A stretch of 43,211 nucleotides of DNA from Haplomitrium mnioides (lineage: Eukaryota; Marchantiophyta; Haplomitriopsida; Calobryales), in NCBI GenBank assembly GCA_049999725.1, contig JBNGIS010037936.1, positions 76,071 through 119,281 of the forward strand. Direction: 5' to 3'. The position numbers were made by a program, and so were the translations under genes. The notes under the pieces are model-generated. The model saw only the letters and a program-made list of their open reading frames with translations. It did not search any database and had not been told where the DNA came from. Numbering within the stretch: the first letter of the stretch is position 1; each line of letters begins with the position of its first letter. Below are positions 29,854 to 40,564 of the stretch, piece by piece.

Positions 29854-30545
29854 AAAAGGTTGGCAGAAAACCTGAGACCCACTCGAGGCCAAGTTATCAT
29901 CTTTCAAAGGAGTACAGTCTTCCCTTCAATTGAAGTAATGAACCATAACTGCATGCGAAGGAAAAGACGGGCTAAGTATGTGTCGGAATACTCTTGTGAT
30001 AGCTCAAGTAGTAATGAGGAAATAGAGGAGAGCTCTGCATCTACCTTGGAAAGTGACAGTGACTCCGATAGCAACAACTCTATTGATCAGAGATCTTTGA
30101 GAAGGAAGAAGTAGAGAAAAAACAAAAGATCAAGAAGGTTGCCAAGGAGAAGGAAGCTCACTTAGCAAAATTGAGTTCAAAGATAGAAGTAATGCAAGTC
30201 CTCATTGCAAGCATCAAGCCAAATCTAGAAAAAAAATGTCATATACCTCCCAAGATGGACAATCATGTGGATGGCTCGCAAACGGACCCTCGAAAATGAT
30301 CGTTATGATGTGCTGAAATTGTGGTCAGCCTGGACATGTTTCCTCCAACTGTCCAGAACTATAGGGGGAAAAGTATGAGTATCCAATCACAATACATTCT
30401 TAGTATAGAAGGGAGGAAGCAATACGGATAAAGGGGGAAACCTCTGCCTTAGATGATTGTTATGAAGTAAGGGCCAAATCAAGATCCAAGTCTCACTAGA
30501 ATGGCAAGTGCAAGAAGGAGCAAAAGGCTAAGAGGGCTACGAATC
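29854..30545 (+). pseudogene. gag: Shortened gag pseudogene of element E
   Basis: The capsid-like N-terminal core is deleted. What remains starts in the Ser/Asp-rich segment (about 29940-30110, CDSSSSNEEIEESSAS), continues through a Lys/Glu-rich part and has a single CCHC knuckle at 30311-30352. The knuckle's second residue is a TGA stop in place of Trp (C-stop-NCGQPGHVSSNC), with the ligand spacing intact. The second knuckle present in the other copies is absent. A basic tail (KSRSKSH, KKEQKAKR) ends near 30545. Nonfunctional as a capsid. Confidence 0.75.
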
Positions 30546-31157
30546 AATTGTGGTCACCCATGAGTGATTCTAAATACGAGACGGAAACCTCCACCTGGTT
30601 TCACCCAACACAACGAGAAGAGAAGGGAGAATTGGTTAGTCTCTTGGAGGCGACTCACAAGGAGAGGGCAAACGAAGCGAAATTGAAGAATGTCCCGAAG
30701 CTGCTAGGCGATCCAAATGAGCTCGAGGAGGCGGGAACATCCTTGGTAGCGGTGCAGAATCTTACTCCTTGCATTGTTCGGGCTGAGGCGAAAGAATCAG
30801 AGCCAGAAGAAGAAGGATCCACATACATGTTAGAGGACTAGGGAAGGGTCCAACTAGAGCAAGAAGGGGAGTGCACAACCAAAGCTTATCACCTGCAAGA
30901 GGAGGAGCTCCCGGAAGACCATTGTCAGTCAAGCCATGAACTCAAGCTAAGAGGGGAGTTGACATTGGTGTACTAGGTTGGGGGCAGTCATTACGAGCAA
31001 CCACCAAGTGTCGTCGAGTTAGGGCCTCATGAAGTGGTGGAATGGGCGATAATAGAAATGAGCAATTGCAGCCCAGAGGACCCAAATTTATTAGAAGATG
31101 AACCCCATCTCAATCCAGAGAAGAAGCTCACCTTAAGCTAGCCCAAGAATCTTGTTG
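30546..31157 (+). pseudogene. Unrecognised acidic coding-like region of element E
   Basis: Where the other elements have the gag-protease join, E has a Glu-rich sequence in one frame from 30548: SDSKYETETSTWFHPTQ, then KLLGDPNELEEAG and KESEPEEEG to a TAG at 30839. The same frame continues with only two more TAG stops to MEEIVTSG at 31180. I do not recognise a domain. It has no protease Asp motif and no RT signature. It may be a diverged gag C-terminus/spacer or a sequence specific to this subfamily. The few stops over about 600 bases suggest former coding. Confidence 0.45.
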
Positions 31158-31622
31158 TCATGGAAGAAATTGTTACGAGCGGCCCAACCACCACCAATGT
31201 TGTATATAGTTTTATTATTGCAAGCCCTATGTACCATACCTATGTTTGTTCTTTTTTTGTCATTTGTTCCTCGTGTGTGTGTGGTGTGCGCACCCCAAGG
31301 CTAAGGGAGAAGGGCCAACATAGTGGTCTCAAGTCTGAGGGTGGTCTCACGAACCAGAAGGAAGTGCAGCAAGGTATGTTGATATACAGATCCTGTGTCC
31401 ACCTCAAACCAAAATTTGGAGATGTAACTTTTGTATGGGATTCAGGGAAGAGGTTGGGGAAGGTGAGTGCACGGGGGTAGAATGACTTTTTGAGTGTGTT
31501 GATTATGTGAGGGTGTTGTATTTGCGCTACGGCAATCTTGTATCTAGCTAGGCATCAACCAATTCGGAAGAGGCAACCAGCAAAGTGGAATGGAAGAAGG
31601 TGTTCGTGAGGACGCTTCACAC
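31158..31622 (+). other. Interior 3' region of element E
   Basis: A 106-residue frame (31160-31480) overlaps T-rich sequence (31230-31270) and has no recognisable domain. From about 31500 the conserved pre-PPT block (TGCGCTACGGCAATCTTGTA) shared with C and D begins. Confidence 0.5.
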
Positions 31623-31634
31623 TTAAAGGGGGAG
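31623..31634 (+). promoter_or_regulatory. Polypurine tract of element E
   Basis: TTAAAGGGGGAG, three bases before the 3' LTR start; identical to that of element C. Confidence 0.85.
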
Positions 31635-32402
31635 TTATATCAGCCAGTGATATGAGACACTAGGGGAGAATTCATGGAATTGGAGGTGGCATTGGATTAA
31701 TTCCTCTCTCGTAAGTGTTAAAGTAACCCGAAAGCAACAGATCAACTCTAATCAGTGAGTATGAGCGGATCGCCTAGATCCGAGGAGTGGAATTGAGTTG
31801 TAAAGAAGAAGGAAGGGAGGTTAACAGAAGAAGGGCTCGTGGGATCGCTTCGGAATAAGAAAAGGGAGCTATGTCAGCCAGCAAATGGGGGGTCCACCAC
31901 CAAAATTTGACGGAAGCAGAAGAGAGCTTGCAAGTATCATCGGGATGCAGGAATCAAGGCCATAGCAGGGAGGAACAGAGCGCTCACCAGAGGTAGTCAA
32001 CTAAGAGGAGGAAGGAAGGGCGACCTCGGAAGTGCTGCAACGTAAGCATGCTAATGCGGTGCTCTATTGGAAAGAATTGGGAAGAGAAAAGAGGGGGCAA
32101 TGACCTTCGTAAGCAACGACGACGAGGAGGATTGGGGACGCCTCACTTCCTCAAGCCTTGATGGGCTCTACTAAGGTCCAAACTCACTTCGAACTTCACG
32201 AATTCGAGGGTTTTTGCGGAAACGTGGCAGGTGCGGAGGTGTCCGAGGTCTTTTGCGGAAAAAGGCAGGCGCGGAGGTGGCTGAGGGCTTCAGCAGAAAC
32301 TTGTCAAGTTCAGAAGGGTCCATTGGTCAACTTTGGAACCTCAAGTCAGCGCGGTGGTCTACCTTCCCCGTTGAAAACAACGTCAAACGGCGTTCTGTGG
32401 AA

Positions 32403-32502
32403 NNNNNNNNNNNNNNNNNNNNNNNNNNNNNNNNNNNNNNNNNNNNNNNNNNNNNNNNNNNNNNNNNNNNNNNNNNNNNNNNNNNNNNNNNNNNNNNNNN
32501 NN
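32403..32502. other. Assembly gap, 100 N
   Basis: Falls in the long-repeat part of the E 3' LTR. Confidence 0.95.
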
Positions 32503-32788
32503 TGGCACTTCAAAGGAGCCCGTTGGATTCGTCGGACTCCGATCAACTTGGGAACTACTCGTCAAAGGTGGCGATCCACCTTCTATGTTGAAAATGGTGT
32601 CGGACGGTGGCAGCGTTGACAAGTCAACTTCAAAGCTCAGGGTCTAAGGGATCCTTTAGACTCACTAGCCAGTCGGATTCTTCAGACATGGGCCCGTGGT
32701 CAACTGTGGATTAGAGTCAATGTGGCTGTCAAGCTTCCCAGTTGAAGACGACATCGGACAGTGGCCACGGAGGAAAAGTAAACAACGG

Positions 32789-32936
32789 ACTCTGGGTTCC
32801 ATTGGATTCTTTGGACTTAGTTCCACGAGATTCTTCGGACTCAATTCCGCGGGGTTCTTTAGACTCGGTTCTGCGGGGTTCTTCGAACTCGGTTCCGCGG
32901 GAATCTTCAGACTCCCAGTCCATGAGATTCTTCGGA
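32789..32936 (+). repeat. 24-bp U3 minisatellite, 6 units (element E 3' LTR)
   Basis: Six units against eight in the partner LTR. Confidence 0.88.
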
Positions 32937-33089
32937 CCAGACCCCGTAGCCATCGGAACTAACCGTTGTACTTGGATCATCCTGCAAATAGACGGGACAT
33001 CTGTCGCCACATCTTGAGCAGCTCGAGGCCAATGAGAATAACAACCTTTTCAAACAGGGCAAATAGGTAAGGGCAAAAGTGTGAGGAAG

Positions 33090-33181
33090 TATAGATCGAT
33101 GGGCTATGACATTGAATGGGTTGGTGTGCATGCAAATTAGAGATGCGCAAGCGATCTCGAGACAGAAAGACACAATGAGGT
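33090..33181 (+). promoter_or_regulatory. E 3' LTR core promoter and leader
   Basis: TATAGATCG at 33090 and GAGGTAAGG with GT at 33180 (90 bp). The inverted repeat CGAGTGAACTCG follows near 33218-33229. Confidence 0.5.
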
Positions 33182-34305
33182 AAGGCATAAGTGATTCTAG
33201 TGAAGATTTACGTGAGGCGAGTGAACTCGTGCAGAGGGCTAGCAAGGGTGGAGGTGGACTAGAGAGGCACTGAGAATCGCTGAGCAGGGAGCTCTATAGG
33301 CTCGGGTGATCTAGGTAGACTCATCCTTGCGGGTGGACTAGTAGCGGAGGTGAATCGATATGGGAAATTGAAAGGGATCCTATTTGTTGAGAATTTGGGG
33401 GAGGCTGCCAAGTGGGATCTTGGAGTCATCTCTACATCATCTGTGCAGGAGCATCAAACCCAAAAACACTCGGAGTGCGCTATGGTTTAACCTTTCAAGT
33501 GGAGCTAAGAAGAGAGTAGCTGCATTAGTGCCCACGCACTGCGGAGAAGATCTGGTCAAGGTTCGGACGTGGAGTGAGTAGCCAGCAATCGAGAGGACTG
33601 TCTTCCAAAGGTGGAAGTTAAAGAAATCCTCTTTCGAGCTTGAGGAAGTAAATCTAGGGCTACTCAAGAGGGAAGTTAAAAAACTATCTGGAAGAAAGGT
33701 GTGTGCGTGGGAGATGGAAGGAAGATTGAGATTATGAGTTGAGGAAGGGAGGAGTCTATTAGGAAGGTTAGTCTGTCGTTCTGTAAGGCATACGATTTTG
33801 GTGAAGTGCAATGCATATGTGTTTGTATTTGTGTATGAGTGTATTAGTTAGATTTGAATTATGTTGTATTTTATTAGAAACAATTAGAATTAGGAGCATA
33901 CATGTATCCCAGTTGTTTTGACCTTGATGCAGCCCTACGAAGGGGGAGTCCGGTCTCTTGGCATTGTTTCAGGATACTTGGGGTATTGCATTTTGCTCCC
34001 AACTTGTATACAAGGTGGTTGGGTCCAGATTTGGGGACCTCCGAATTATATTGCATATTACCACAAGAGTACTTTGTTCATGTGTGTAGTTGTGTTCTGG
34101 CATTGAATGTAAATGGTCAAATTGGCTGTTGAAGTGATTGTTGAGGTGAGGGAAGTCTTGTAAGGTGAAAAATAGTTCCTTAAAGCCTCAAAGTGATAAC
34201 TTGCTAGGGGCCATCTCACAAAAGAACCTATTTCCTCTGTTTTTGCCCTCCCCTACTTTCAAAGTGGCACTTTTGAAGGTTAAGACTTGAAGGAGGGGAG
34301 TGACA

Positions 34306-34680
34306 AAAAAATCCAAGAAGAAGAGCCAGAGGAAGAGTTAGCGGAAGGCTAAGAAAGGGACGGCTCAAGCACCCTCGTCGTGGAGTGACTCGGATTACCA
34401 ACGGGACAATCCGAAGTGGTTTTACCCCAAACAATAGGACCATGTGAGGAAGCAGTTGGAGGTTCTAGAGGCATTGGAAGAGGAGCAGGCAGCGATTTAG
34501 ACCGTAAAGGAGGTCTAAAAACAACAGAGAGAGGCCAAGGATGTAGGGGCAAAGATCACAATCCCAGAAGGAGGAGTAAAGCCAATCACTTACAGCATCT
34601 AGATGGACATGAGAGACTGCCTAGTCACGATCACAGTGGGCCAATTGATCAAGGATAGCCCCTTATACAGACGATAGCTC
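34306..34680 (+). pseudogene. gag: gag pseudogene of element D, 3' part
   Basis: Continuation of the gag interrupted at 27058: KSKKKSQRKS, a TAG, RKAKK, then DNPKWFYPKQ, a TAG, and DHVRKQLEVLEALEEEQAAI, matching element C from 16408 onward. Several TAG/TAA stops occur, for example in EV*KQQ and YSI*MD. Confidence 0.82.
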
Positions 34681-35400
34681 ATGGAATTGCTAATGGGACC
34701 TAAGAGGAGGAGGAGGTTGCCCCGACCTCTCCTGCAATTGGTATGCGAGGACAAGGGAGCCACGGAGATTGACATTCAAATAGCAGGGTGCACGCTGTCG
34801 CTGGTGCCCATAGACAGAGGGACAAGGGTCAACATTATGGTGGAGGAGACCGCCTACAAGCTGGGATTCAGAGAATTCCAACCTACTGCCAAGATCATGA
34901 GGTTGGCAAATGGTTCTTGAGTGAAACCGTTAGGCTCCCTACTCTGAGTGCCCACTTTCATTGGAGGCAAGGAGTTCAAATTGAACTACCTGGTCATACA
35001 GCCAGGCAAAGCATCCCCCTACCCAGTGTTGATTGGACGACCATAGCTATATAGAGCCCGAGTTTTACACAATTGGGGAAATTCAACCTTGGTGTTTGGT
35101 CTTGAAAAAATGGTGGTTCATTATGGACCAGTTCCACACCTGGGAGAGACGCATGTGGAAGAGGATTACAATAGTGAGCGGTTTGAAGAGGAGGAGGAAT
35201 CGAAGTACCACTACTGGGTCGAGATCATGGAGGAGGATTTGTCCGAAGAGGAAATGGTGTCTGTTAACCAGATAGAGCTAGTAGAGTGCACGGAGACAGA
35301 ACACAGTCTGAGGAGATCCACCAGATATCTTGCAAAGGATGAGAACACTGAGGCCGAAAGAAAAGAGAGGTCCAAAGTGTCTCATCAGATGCAATAGAAG
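34681..35400 (+). pseudogene. Protease pseudogene and acidic spacer of element D
   Basis: The frame 34681-34920 has CTLSLVPIDRGTRVNIM and EETAYKLGF. Arg follows the catalytic-region Asp, so activity is unlikely. A TGA closes the frame at 34918. A TAG replaces Trp after the LIGRP-equivalent near 35044. The spacer frame 35089-35397 (SERFEEEEESKYHYWVEI, then KERSKVSHQMQ) ends in TAG. Confidence 0.78.
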
Positions 35401-35544
35401 GAACTAGAAAAGTCCAAAGAGTCTTCTCGGGCGGAAGGGGGGTTACGATTGGCAACCCTGATGTAGGAAGGGGATGCACAATAGAGGAACGAGGTGTGGG
35501 TAGTACGGGAATCACTACACAAACAACTGGTTGTCTAGAAGGGA

Positions 35545-36990
35545 CAAAAATTCCACATAGGCTCTGAATTGCCCGAAGAAGCGGAGCGAGCAATCACCCA
35601 TGTCCTCACAAATTTTAGCGATGCCTTTGCTTGGAGTCATGTGGATCTAAAGGAAGTCCCTAGGGAATTGGAGGAACACAGAATTGACTTGGAACCTGTG
35701 GCAATCCCTGTAAGACATCGCCAATATAGGATGAACCCCCAATTCTCCGTGTTGGTGAAGAAGGAGATCGACAAATTGCTGGAGGTAGATCTCAAATACC
35801 TGGTTTTAAATAGTGAATGGGTGTCCCTATTGGTGGTGGTGCCCAAGAGTGTCAGGTAGGATGGAGAAGAAAAGATCCAAGTGTGCCTAGATTTCTAGAA
35901 GCTAAATGAGGTCACAAAAAAAGGACCACTACTTGTTGCCATTCACAGACGAGGTGCTGGATTTGGTGGCAAGACAGGAAGTCTACAGCTTCCTAAATAT
36001 ATATTCAGGATACAACCAGATCTGGATTCGGGAGGAGGATCAGTTAAAGACGACATTCACCATAGTATAGAGGGTGTTTTCCTTTTGAAGGTTGCCTTTC
36101 GGACTCTGCAATGTACTAGGAACCTTTCAGCGGATGATGATGAACATTTTTCATGATTACTTGAGGAAAATTTCGGAGATCTTCATCGATGATTTTGTAG
36201 TGTATGGGAAGCTCTGCGATCATGAGGGGGATGTGAGACTCACCCTCCAATGCTGTTGGGAAACATGGCTGAGATTACACCCGAGTAAGTGCTTCTTCAG
36301 AGCGAAGGAAGGGATACTCTTCGGGCACAAAATTTCCAATTGAGGCATTGAAGTAGACCACGAAAAGATTGCAGTCTGGATGAATGTGTCATTTCCCACC
36401 AACCTGAAGGAGGTGGAAGGATTTTTGGGGTGTGTGGGCTACTATCGGAGATTTATTGATCAGTTTGCCTTAGTGGCCTTACCCCTCACCGAAATGACAA
36501 AAGGGGGTAGCATATTTGAAGCCACCCTGGAGAGGCTGGCAAGCTTCCTCGAGTTGAAGCGACGGCTAGCAAGTGCCCTCGTACTCGTGCCATCTAGCTA
36601 GGGGAAAGAATTCCACGTCATGATCGATGTGTCCGGCTTCTACATGGGGTCAGTATTAAGCTAGACGGATGAGAAGGGCAGGGACCATCTGATTTACTTT
36701 GTTAATAGGCTACTAGCCCCAGCAGAGAAAAAATACTCTGCTACCGATCGAGAGGCTCTAGTGACCATTTATACTTGAAAAAATTCAGGCATTACTTTTT
36801 GCATTACAAGGTGATCTTTCACACCGATCACAATGCTCTCAAGTATCTGATGAATAAGTCTGATGTGATAGGCTAGATTGCAAGGACGGTGCTTCTCTTG
36901 CAGGAGTTTGACTTTGAAGTGCGAATCAAACCGGGAAAAAAACACTGCAATGTTGATTTCTTCTCTCATGTGGCTAGACCAATCAACCAG
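35545..36990 (+). pseudogene. Reverse transcriptase-RNase H pseudogene of element D
   Basis: The frame 35569-35859 covers FSDAFAWSHVDLKEVP and RQYRMNPQFSVLVKKEIDKLL, the best-preserved RT N-terminus in the window. Stops follow (V R*DGE, DF*KL). FGLCNVLGTFQRMMM and the active site FIDDF (36182-36196) are intact, unlike in element C. LHPSKCFF and GFLGCVGYYRRFID follow. The RNase H shows VMIDVSGF (near 36621), then TAG stops, YSATDREAL and FHTDHNALKYL, ending at DFFSHVARP. About ten stops, mostly TAG, plus frame changes make it inactive. Confidence 0.87.
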
Positions 36991-38360
36991 AAGGAGGTAA
37001 ATGATGCTTTCCTAGATGAGAATTTGTTCCAGGTCAGAGAAGGAAAGCCCACAGATTATGCCGCCATAATCGTATTCCTCCTTTGAGCCCGAATTTCGAA
37101 GGGCAATAGCAGAGAGGAAGCTGCAGTGTTCCTCCAAAGGATGAAACCGTACCTTCTGATAAAGGGAGTGTTGCATAAGTGGGGCTATGATGGGATGATC
37201 AGAAGATGCCTGGAGCGGGACCAATCCATGGTGGTAATGCATCCCTTGTACGGAGAGGAGGTGGGGGGTCATTTTGCAGCAAATGCCAAGGTAGGGAAAA
37301 TTTTGGATGCAGGGTACTGGTGGCCAACACTACACAAAGATGTGCACTTCTGGGTCAAGAGATGTGACGCTTGCTAGAGGATAAGAAGGCCAGTAGCTAA
37401 CCAACATCACTCCTTGGTCCCAATAATCCCACTAGCACCTTTTGAAAAATGGGGCATCGATTTCATCGGGTCGATTGTACCATCCACCCAAAGAGGCAAC
37501 AAGTACATTCTGCTGGCCACGGATTACACCGCTAAATGGGTGGAAGCCAGAGCCACCCGAAAGGATGATGCAAAAATGGTGGCTGCCTTCTTATATGAGC
37601 AGATGTTTTGCAGGTTTGGACCTTTGCTAGAGCTGGTGAGTGACCAAGAACACACTTCATCAATTAGGTAATCAAGCACCTGACCTCAAGATACCTGATC
37701 AAGCATCGCCACACCACGGCTTATCATCCAAAGGAAAACGAGCTAATAGAGAGGGCAAATAGGATCATGGGCAAGATTCTTAGCAAGACGGTGGCAACAA
37801 ACAAGGCTGATTGGGATCTCAAATTGCTAACAGCAACACATGCCTATAACCTGGTCTACAAGATCACCACTGGCCACTGACCCTATTTGCTAGTCTTTGG
37901 ACAACACGCCCTGGTACCGGTAGAGTACAAAGTGCCCACCCAAAGACAATTGTAGGAAGAAAGGATGACAAAGGATCAGAGCAGGAGGGAAAGGCTGTAT
38001 CAGTTGGAGAGCTTGGATGAGGCAAGGGAGCAAGCCAAAGGGCGATTGGAGCACCACCAGAGATTGTGTAAGAAGCAACAAGACAAGGGCTTGAAACCAA
38101 TAGATCTATATGAGGGAGACCTGGTGTTGCTATACAACAACCGATTTGTATATTTCCCAGGGAAGTTACACACTAGGTGGATAGGAACCTTTGTTTTGCG
38201 GAAGCTGCATCAAAACGGGTTCGTGGAATTGGAAACATTGGAGGGGAAAAAATTCGCCAATCGAGTACATTGCGACCACCTCAAAAGGTATTTGAACAAG
38301 GAGGAAGATGGAGGGGGACGAGGGTCGATTTGTTTAGGGGTTCCAATGCGGCAGGTGTGA
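36991..38360 (+). pseudogene. Integrase pseudogene of element D
   Basis: Zinc-binding region with GGHFAANAKVGKILD, WWPTLHKDVHFWVKRCDAC (both Cys of the pair kept) and a TAG directly after. The catalytic core follows in frame 37414-37671 with WGIDFIGS (Asp) and LVSDQE (Asp); a frame change near 37650 then affects the next part. The Glu-containing block ENELIERANRIMG is near 37735. The C-terminal frame 37965-38360 carries RWIGTFVLRKL, in which the usual GPF/Y Pro-Phe is Thr-Phe, and ends at the TGA at 38358. No chromodomain. Confidence 0.86.
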
Positions 38361-38504
38361 GTGTGTGAAGGTATGACTGTGTGAGTGTGTGAGTATTTTG
38401 CAATTGCGCTACAACAACTTTGTGTCTAGCGAGGTAGCAACCACTTTGGAGGAGGGAACCAGCAGAGTAGAACGGAGGAGGGTATTCACGGAGACGCTTC
38501 ACAC
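38361..38504 (+). other. Spacer between integrase and PPT (element D)
   Basis: Short GTGTGAGT microsatellite and the conserved TGCGCTACAACAACTTTGTG block. No gene seen. Confidence 0.6.
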
Positions 38505-38516
38505 TAAAAGAGAGAG
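38505..38516 (+). promoter_or_regulatory. Degenerate polypurine tract of element D
   Basis: TAAAAGAGAGAG, with the G-run of other copies broken by G-to-A changes, three bases before the LTR start. Confidence 0.7.
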
Positions 38517-39299
38517 TTATGTCAACTGGTGAAATAAGGTACTATGGAAGAGTCGTTGGAATCGGAGGCGACATTGAAGAAATTCTCCTCTCGTAAGTGT
38601 TAAGATTCCCCGCAAGCAGCGGATCAACTCATATCAGTGAGTAAGAGCAGATCGCCTAGATCCAAGGAGTGGAATTGGGTCCATAGCAGGGAAGGAAGAG
38701 AGGCTGACAGAAGAAGGGCTTGCGGGATCGCTTTGCAATTGGAAAAGGAGCTATGTCAGCTTGTGAAGGGGGCCACCACTAAAAATTTGAAGGAAGCAGA
38801 AGAGATCCTACAAGCATCCTTGAAATGCAGGAATCAAAGCCTGGGCAAGGAGGAACGAAACGCTTGCCAGAGGCAATAAGCCAAAAAGTGGAAGGAAGGA
38901 CGACCTCAGAAGTGGAGAAGGATAGAGGCCCAGATGAGGAGGGCTAGGAGCACGGAATAAGAATCGAAGATCAACAGAAGATGGAAGGGACTGTAGGTAA
39001 AGGGAAAGGTTGCAGCGCAAACTTTCAGGTGCAGCGGGTGGGATTGGGAGGGTGAAGGCGAAGATCTGTGTGAGGCAACAACGAGCTAAGGGATTGGGGG
39101 ACGCTATGTTTCCCTCAGCATGGATGGGTCTCACAAGGATCAAGATCCTTTTCGGACTGCTAACAATCTGCTCGACATTTCCGAAGAAAGTCTCGAAAGG
39201 AGGAGAGGGCGGAAGCGTTTTTGAAGGAATTTGCAGGCACGATCCCTTCAGATCAGGTCAGCTTCTGACTCCCGTTTCATGAAAATCCTCGGATTTGAA

Positions 39300-40190
39300 G
39301 TTCCATGGTTGACTTCAGACTCCGCAGTCCGTTGGTCAACCTTGGAACCCCGGGTCCAATGGCGGTTCAACTTCCAATTGGAAGACGGCGTCGGACGACA
39401 CCTTCAGGAACCAAGTCAACTGTGGGCCAGTGGTTATGAGGTTTTGTTCAGACTTCCTGTCCAAGGAGTATTTCAGAATCGCTCCGCGGTCAACTTTGGA
39501 ACTCAGGTCAGCACGGCAATCCAACTTCCAGTTGGAAGACGGCGTTGGATGGCACTCTGAGGAACCAAGTCAACTGCAGAACCAATGGCTACAAGGTTTT
39601 CTTTGAACTCCCTGTCTGAGGAATACTTTTGAACTGCTCCGCAGTCAACTTCGGAACTCAGGTCAGCGTGGCGGTCCACTTCTAGGTTGAACACGGTGTT
39701 GGACGATGATTGCACAAGAAAGTCAACCTTAGACTCAAGAGTTTGAGGCATTCTTCAGACTCACATGTCCGAAGGATCCTTCGAATTAGAGTCTGTGGTC
39801 AACTACGGGTGCAAGTTAGTAGGGCAATCCAACTTCTAGGTTGAAGACGACGTCGAACAACGCTTGCGGAAGAAAGTCAACCTCAAACTCTAGAGTTCGA
39901 GGGATTCTTCGGACTCACCTATCCGAGGGATCCTTCGAATCAAGGTTTGCGGTCAACTATGGATGCACGTCAGCGCGGTGGTCCAACTTCCAGGTTGAAG
40001 ATAGCGTCAGATGGCGCTTTGAGGAACCAAGTCAATTGTGGGCCCAATGGTTAAGAGGTCCTCTTTGGACTCCCTGTCCGCGGAATACTTCGGAACTGCT
40101 CCACGATCAACTTTGGAACTCAAGTCAGCATGGCGGTCCAACTTCCAGGTTGAAGACGACGTCTAGCGGCGCCTTCGAAGAAAAGTCAAC
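39300..40190 (+). repeat. D-type long U3 repeats
   Basis: At least four copies of a unit containing GGTCCAACTTCCAGGTTGAA then GACGACGTC, and a GGTTATGAGGTTTTCTTTG-type half. GTCAA is again frequent. This version distinguishes subfamily D from A, C and E. Confidence 0.75.
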
Positions 40191-40196
40191 GTCAGA

Positions 40197-40296
40197 GTCT
40201 GTGATTCCGCAGGATTCTTCGGACTTGGTTTCACAGGCTTCTTCGGACTCGGTTCCGCGGGATTCTTCGGACTCCCAATCTGTGGAAAACTTTGGA
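40197..40296 (+). repeat. 24-bp U3 minisatellite, 4 units (element D 3' LTR)
   Basis: Four units, two of them nearly identical (GGTTCCGCGGGATTCTTCGG type). Confidence 0.85.
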
Positions 40297-40446
40297 CCAG
40301 ACCCCGAAAACCTCGGATTTAACCGCTAAACTTGGATCATTCCACAAATAGTTGAGACAAGTGTCATCGCATCTAAAGCCCATGGCCAATGGGAAAAACG
40401 ACCATTTCAAGAGAATCCAACATGCAAGAGTCGGAGGCGCGAGGGG

Positions 40447-40453
40447 TATAAAT
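40447..40453 (+). promoter_or_regulatory. D 3' LTR TATA box
   Basis: GGGGTATAAATTGAGG at the conserved position. The donor-like site further on reads GATGAGGGAAGG, without GT. Confidence 0.5.
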
Positions 40454-40564
40454 TGAGGGGTACAATATTGAATAGGTTGGTGTGTATACAAATTAGAGAC
40501 GCGTAAGCGATCTCGGGACAGGAAGACGCGATGAGGGAAGGAAGGAAGAATTCCAGTGGAGTTT

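Larger units (their letters stand above)
27059..34305 (+). mobile_element. Element E: complete LTR retrotransposon without pol, nested in D
   Basis: Two full LTRs (27059-29827 and 31638-34305) flank a 1.8-kb interior holding a primer-binding-like site, a shortened gag, an unrecognised acidic region and a polypurine tract. No protease, RT or integrase motif is present, so it would depend on proteins from relatives. AAAAT precedes it (27054-27058), and AAAAT follows after two extra A (34308-34312). Removing E rejoins element D's gag in line with element C. The first 240 bases of its two LTRs differ at roughly one site in ten by eye, so the insertion is old. Confidence 0.88.
31638..34305 (+). 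repeat. 3' LTR of element E
   Basis: TATCAGCCAG (TG mutated to TA) to GGAGTGACA. It contains the inner echo at 31872 (234 bp in), two to three 39-bp units (32205-32320), a 100-N gap, long repeats, six 24-bp units, TATAGAT (33090), donor-like GT (33180) and U5. Confidence 0.9.

Noticed and set aside
30311-30352. Host CCHC zinc-finger gene
   Set aside because: The single knuckle follows a gag-type Ser/Lys-rich tract between two LTRs and has an internal stop; it is a gag remnant.
38100-38360. Chromodomain after integrase (chromovirus)
   Set aside because: The C-terminus ends soon after the GPF/Y-like part with an acidic Gly-rich tail in C, D and F; no chromodomain-like sequence follows.
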